This document shows, piece after piece, positions 33,022-36,068 of a stretch of 36,068 bases of DNA (its first letter is position 1; each line of letters begins with the position of its first letter). A program made the position numbers and the translations under genes. Under the pieces are notes generated by a model. The model did no database searches. It had not been told where the DNA came from and saw only the letters and a program-made list of their open reading frames with translations. The DNA is from Christensenella sp. UBA4263 (GTDB lineage Bacteria > Bacillota > Clostridia > Christensenellales > Aristaeellaceae): NCBI GenBank assembly GCA_002395225.1, contig DGWH01000101.1, positions 1-36,068 of the forward strand, read 5' to 3'.

Positions 33022-33111
33022 ACAGAAACATCCTTTCCTTATATAAGGCAGCAGTGGCAGGATTTGCCCGGGGCAGACTGACGGAACAGTGCTGTTAAAG
33101 CAGCCTGGAAA

Positions 33112-33140
33112 AGTATAGGGAAACAGGGATGGATCGTCAA
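33112..33140 (-). promoter_or_regulatory. promoter for the PfkB kinase
   Basis: On the minus strand, TTGACG (33135-33140) and TATACT (33112-33117) are separated by 17 bp. It supports the 33021 start and the later start of the facing M20 gene. Confidence 0.82.
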
Positions 33141-33158
33141 GTATGGAAGGGAGTGGAA

Positions 33159-34496
33159 ATGTTGCAGACACCCATTGAAAAGATGAAGGAAATCATAAGG
33201 AACAGAGAGGAGGAATGGATTGCGCTTCGCCGGGACGTGCATCATTATCCGGAAACCGGGTGGTTTGAAATGCGTACCAGCGCGATCATTCATGAACAGC
33301 TTTCGGCATTGGGGTACACGGTACTGACGGGCAGTCAGGCGGTGGCGCCTGAGGCAAGAATGGGCGTGCCGGACAAGGATGCGCTGGCCGCTCACGCACG
33401 TGAAGTCGAGCTGCAGGAAGGAACGCCTCTTGCGTATCTGACGGAGGAAATGCGAGAGGGCTTAACCGGGGTGATCGGGATCCTTGACTGCGGTCCGGGA
33501 CCGGTGGTCTGTCTGCGGTTTGATATTGATGCCCTTCCCATGACCGAGCGCAGTGACTCGGGTCACCGACCGGCCCGGGAAGGGTTTGCCAGTGTCTGTA
33601 CCGGCCGGATGCATGCCTGCGGACATGATGCGCATGTGGCCATCGGTCTTGGCGTCGCCCGGGTCCTTTCGGAACTGCGGGAGTATCTGCATGGAACGGT
33701 GCGGCTGATTTTCCAGCCGGCGGAGGAGGGGGCACGCGGTGCCCGGGCCGTGGCAGCCCGCGAGCATGTGGATGATGCAGACTACTTTATCGGCTCACAT
33801 GTTGCGCCGGCGGATGATCTGGATGATGGGGATGTCACGGCAGGAACCTGGGGATCGCTGGCTACGTCCAAACTGGATGTGACCCTGACCGGAGAGGCGG
33901 CACACGCCGGCGGGTATCCGGAAAGGGGACGCAATGCGCTGCTTGCCGCGGCCTCGGCGGTCCTGGCGCTGCATGCCATTCCGCGGCATTCCGGCGGACA
34001 GAGCCGGGTCAATGTGGGAACACTGCATGCCGGCGGCGGACGGAATGTGATCCCGGACCGGGCCTTTCTGCAGGTAGAGGTCCGGGGAGAAACCACTGAA
34101 ATCAACGCGTACATGGAAACGCAGGCAAGGAAGATCTGTGAGGGTGCGGCGATGATGCAGGGATGCACCTGTGAGATTGTGCTGGCGGGTCAGGCGGAAG
34201 GACAGCACAGCGATCCGGAACTGATCCGGCGCATTGCGGAAGTCACGGCCCGGGATCTTCCGGAACTCAAACTGTCCTCCGAACAGAATGCCCGCAACTG
34301 GGGAAGTGAGGATATCTCCGTTTTCATGAACCGGGTGCAGGCCCATGGCGGTCTGGCAACATACATGCGGATGGTGACCCCTATGGCCGGGGGGCAGCAT
34401 ACGGTTTCCTTTGATATGGATGAGAAGGTCATCGGACGGGGTGTGGCGGTTTTCTCTGCCGCGGTTCTGGACCTGATGAAAGGGAACGACAAATGA
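33159..34496 (+). CDS. M20 family metallo-amidohydrolase, AbgA-like
   Basis: This 445-residue hydrolase resembles p-aminobenzoyl-glutamate hydrolase subunit A: ALRRDVHHYPETGWFEMRT near the N-terminus, and the insertion with EARMGVPDKD that is seen in AbgA. Zinc ligands appear in MHACGHDAHVAIG, FQPAEEGARG (Glu pair) and GGQHTVSF (last His). The dimerisation domain is at about 215-335. Substrates of this clan are N-acyl or peptide-like amides. No AbgB or AbgT partner is in the window. The ATG at 33159 follows GGAAGGGAG (33145-33153); an ATG at 33129 has only a poor site. The stop overlaps the next start. Confidence 0.88.
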   Translation: MLQTPIEKMKEIIRNREEEWIALRRDVHHYPETGWFEMRTSAIIHEQLSALGYTVLTGSQAVAPEARMGVPDKDALAAHAREVELQEGTPLAYLTEEMREGLTGVIGILDCGPGPVVCLRFDIDALPMTERSDSGHRPAREGFASVCTGRMHACGHDAHVAIGLGVARVLSELREYLHGTVRLIFQPAEEGARGARAVAAREHVDDADYFIGSHVAPADDLDDGDVTAGTWGSLATSKLDVTLTGEAAHAGGYPERGRNALLAAASAVLALHAIPRHSGGQSRVNVGTLHAGGGRNVIPDRAFLQVEVRGETTEINAYMETQARKICEGAAMMQGCTCEIVLAGQAEGQHSDPELIRRIAEVTARDLPELKLSSEQNARNWGSEDISVFMNRVQAHGGLATYMRMVTPMAGGQHTVSFDMDEKVIGRGVAVFSAAVLDLMKGNDK

Positions 34497-35803
34497 AAAC
34501 ACTGCTGAAAAATGCCTGGATCCTGACCATGGATGAGCTGTATACCGAGATTCGGGATGGCTGGCTCATGGTAGAAAACGGCAAGGTTGCGGCTCTGGGA
34601 AAGGACAATGTCCCGGCTGATGTGGATGAGACAATTGACTGCGGCGGCGGGCTTCTTCTGCCGGGCTTTGTCAATGCCCACTGCCATGCCAGCATGATCC
34701 CTTTCCGGACGATGGGCGATGACTGTCCGGACCGGCTGAGGCGTTTCCTGTTTCCACTGGAGCAGGAAGCGTGGACGGAGAGGCTTTCCTATCTTGGCGC
34801 CAGGTACGCGGCGGCAGAGATGCTGCTGGCCGGCGTGACAACCGTGGCGGATATGTACTATTATGAGAACCGTGTGGCTGAGGCATTTGTGGAGATGGGA
34901 ATCAGGTCGTTTCCGGGGGAAACCGTGATTTCGCAGAAGGCGCCGGGCAGCGATACCCCGGCCATTGCCCTGCGGCGCTCCCGGGAGCTCCTTGAAAGAT
35001 GGGCCGGCTCTGAATGGGTCCATCCGATTCTTGCCCCGCACGGGACCACGACGGTGGATCCGGAGGCGTTGGCGGAGTGTCAGCAGCTGGCGGAAACATA
35101 TCAGACCCTGCTGACGATTCACGCCTGTGAGATGGACTATGAGATGCAACTGTTCAGGGAAAAGGGGAAGACGCCGATTACCTATCTGGACAGCCTGGGG
35201 CTTTGCGGTCCGCATCTCCTGGCCGTCCACTGTATTCATCTTTCGCAGGAGGACATTGCGCTGATGGCCCAAAAAGGGGCACGAATCTGTACCTGCCCCG
35301 GCAGCAATACAAAAGCCGGAAAAGGGGTGGCACCCATCCGGGAGGTGGCTGCTGCCGGGATTCCATTCGGTTTCGGGACCGACGGGCCTTCCAGCGGGAA
35401 TACACTGAATCCGTTTGATCAGATGCGCCTGTTTGCTGTCAGCCAGAAAACCGCCTGCCATGACCGGAGTCTGTTCCCGGCCAGGGAAATCGTGCGGATA
35501 GCGACACGCGGCGGTGCGGAAGCGCTGGGCATGACCAATGCCGGGCAGCTCAGACCCGGCTGTCTGGCGGATCTCCTGGTGGTCTCTCTTGAGGGAGCGT
35601 CGATGTTTCCGGTATACAATCCCTATTCCGCACTGGTCTATAGTGCAGGTGCCAGGGATGTCTCGCTGGTCATGACCGGCGGACAGGTACGCGTCCGGAA
35701 CGGACAGCTCACTGCCTGTGAGCTTTGTGATCTGCGAAGTGAACTGAGGAAGGAAATGCCTTCTTTTCAAAGAGCTGCTGAGAAGTATGCGGATATCATC
35801 TGA
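34493..35803 (+). CDS. amidohydrolase family protein, MTA/SAH or related deaminase-like
   Basis: This 436-residue TIM-barrel hydrolase of the ATZ/TRZ group has metal ligands HxH in GFVNAHCHA, His in TIHACEM, His in AVHCIHL and Asp in FGTDGPSSGN. The plan matches methylthioadenosine/S-adenosylhomocysteine deaminases, SsnA and guanine-type deaminases; which substrate it uses is open. The ATG at 34493 overlaps the TGA of the M20 gene, so the two are translated together. It ends at TGA 35801-35803. The pair suggests stepwise breakdown of an amide-linked, amino-bearing compound. Confidence 0.88.
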   Translation: MKTLLKNAWILTMDELYTEIRDGWLMVENGKVAALGKDNVPADVDETIDCGGGLLLPGFVNAHCHASMIPFRTMGDDCPDRLRRFLFPLEQEAWTERLSYLGARYAAAEMLLAGVTTVADMYYYENRVAEAFVEMGIRSFPGETVISQKAPGSDTPAIALRRSRELLERWAGSEWVHPILAPHGTTTVDPEALAECQQLAETYQTLLTIHACEMDYEMQLFREKGKTPITYLDSLGLCGPHLLAVHCIHLSQEDIALMAQKGARICTCPGSNTKAGKGVAPIREVAAAGIPFGFGTDGPSSGNTLNPFDQMRLFAVSQKTACHDRSLFPAREIVRIATRGGAEALGMTNAGQLRPGCLADLLVVSLEGASMFPVYNPYSALVYSAGARDVSLVMTGGQVRVRNGQLTACELCDLRSELRKEMPSFQRAAEKYADII

Positions 35804-35806
35804 GGG

Positions 35807-35823
35807 CTTAAAAAGTTTTTAAG
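35807..35823 (+). other. A/T palindrome after the amidohydrolase gene
   Basis: The palindrome CTTAAAAA-G-TTTTTAAG is perfect and 8 bp per arm (35807-35814 with 35816-35823). It follows the stop by three bases and is followed by AAGATTTTTTAAA. It is a weak helix, so at most an inefficient terminator. Confidence 0.35.
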
Positions 35824-35840
35824 ATTTTTTAAAGGAAATT

Positions 35841-35915
35841 TTGTTCGGGAAAAGAACGCTAACCGTTGTCCGTGAAACATCAATGATTCACGGACAACGC
35901 TGATTAAGCGAACAA
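35841..35915. repeat. nested inverted repeat before the right-end promoter
   Basis: Outer arms TTGTTCG/CGAACAA (35841-35847 with 35909-35915) enclose a 13-bp perfect inverted repeat CGTTGTCCGTGAA/TTCACGGACAACG (35864-35876 with 35887-35899) with a 10-nt centre. No T-tract follows on either strand. Confidence 0.75.
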
Positions 35916-35985
35916 TGAGTTGGAAAACAACCACGGAATGTTCGGATATTGACTTTTTCGGGCCGAAATTCCCCCAAAAAAGGTG

Positions 35986-36014
35986 TTGACACCCAATTAA
36001 ACCTGAGGTATAAT
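35986..36014 (+). promoter_or_regulatory. strong promoter reading out of the window
   Basis: TTGACA (35986-35991) and TATAAT (36009-36014) are both consensus and separated by 17 bp. No gene starts convincingly before the end of the window, so at least 45 nt of leader lies in 36020-36068. Confidence 0.9.
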
Positions 36015-36068
36015 GCGCAAGCTGTCGGCGAGAGAGGCACACAAAAAGCCTCGACCGCAGACATGATC

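Overview
The window is a bacterial chromosome segment, almost certainly from the Bacillota and most likely a Clostridia-type anaerobe. Supporting signs are the gene order tuf / rpmG-secE-nusG-rplK-rplA / rplJ-rplL, a Bacillota-type L10 leader, strong AGGAGG ribosome binding sites, SigA-type promoters (TTGACA-N17-TATAAT) and many hairpin-plus-T-tract terminators. A finer placement (for example Christensenellales) is a guess. Most genes look moderately GC-rich; the stretch 20466-22747 is visibly more AT-rich.

Layout. (1) 1-3903: translation and secretion genes: the 3' end of tuf, then rpmG, secE, nusG, rplK, rplA, then an L10 leader with its own promoter driving rplJ-rplL, closed by a terminator. 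rpoB does not follow rplL. (2) 4043-5971: a TrhA/hemolysin III-like membrane protein and a PucR-type regulator. (3) 6133-10675: a promoter, a long structured leader and five collinear genes built around a P1B-type ATPase. Four of the products share a metal-ligand-free HMA-like domain marked by a PGRxRL-type motif. The ATPase has Tyr-Ser-Cys where classical members have Cys-Pro-Cys. This is the strongest candidate for a poorly described system. (4) 10684-15807: PAP2 phosphatase, cytidylate-kinase-like protein, alpha/beta hydrolase, EamA transporter and MATE exporter, separated by clear promoters and terminators. (5) 15813-19958: a STAS protein with a degenerate anti-sigma-like partner, then a TetR regulator divergent from lon across a region with two palindromes that overlap both promoters. 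(6) 20466-22747: an AT-richer accessory block with a GNAT acetyltransferase, a histidine phosphatase and a solitary type I specificity subunit (HsdS). (7) 22942-27873: an AlaX-like editing protein, a secreted protein with four peptidoglycan-binding repeats, and the murB-rapZ pair. (8) 28099-32104: a PotABCD-like ABC importer operon in the order permease, ATPase, binding protein, permease. (9) 32119-35803: a PfkB kinase divergent from an AbgA-like M20 hydrolase and an amidohydrolase/deaminase. The window ends in a nested palindrome and a near-consensus promoter for a gene outside it.

The genes fall into small independent transcription units. The metal-ATPase cluster and the ABC importer are the two substantial operons. 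No rRNA, tRNA, CRISPR array, insertion sequence or phage gene was recognised.
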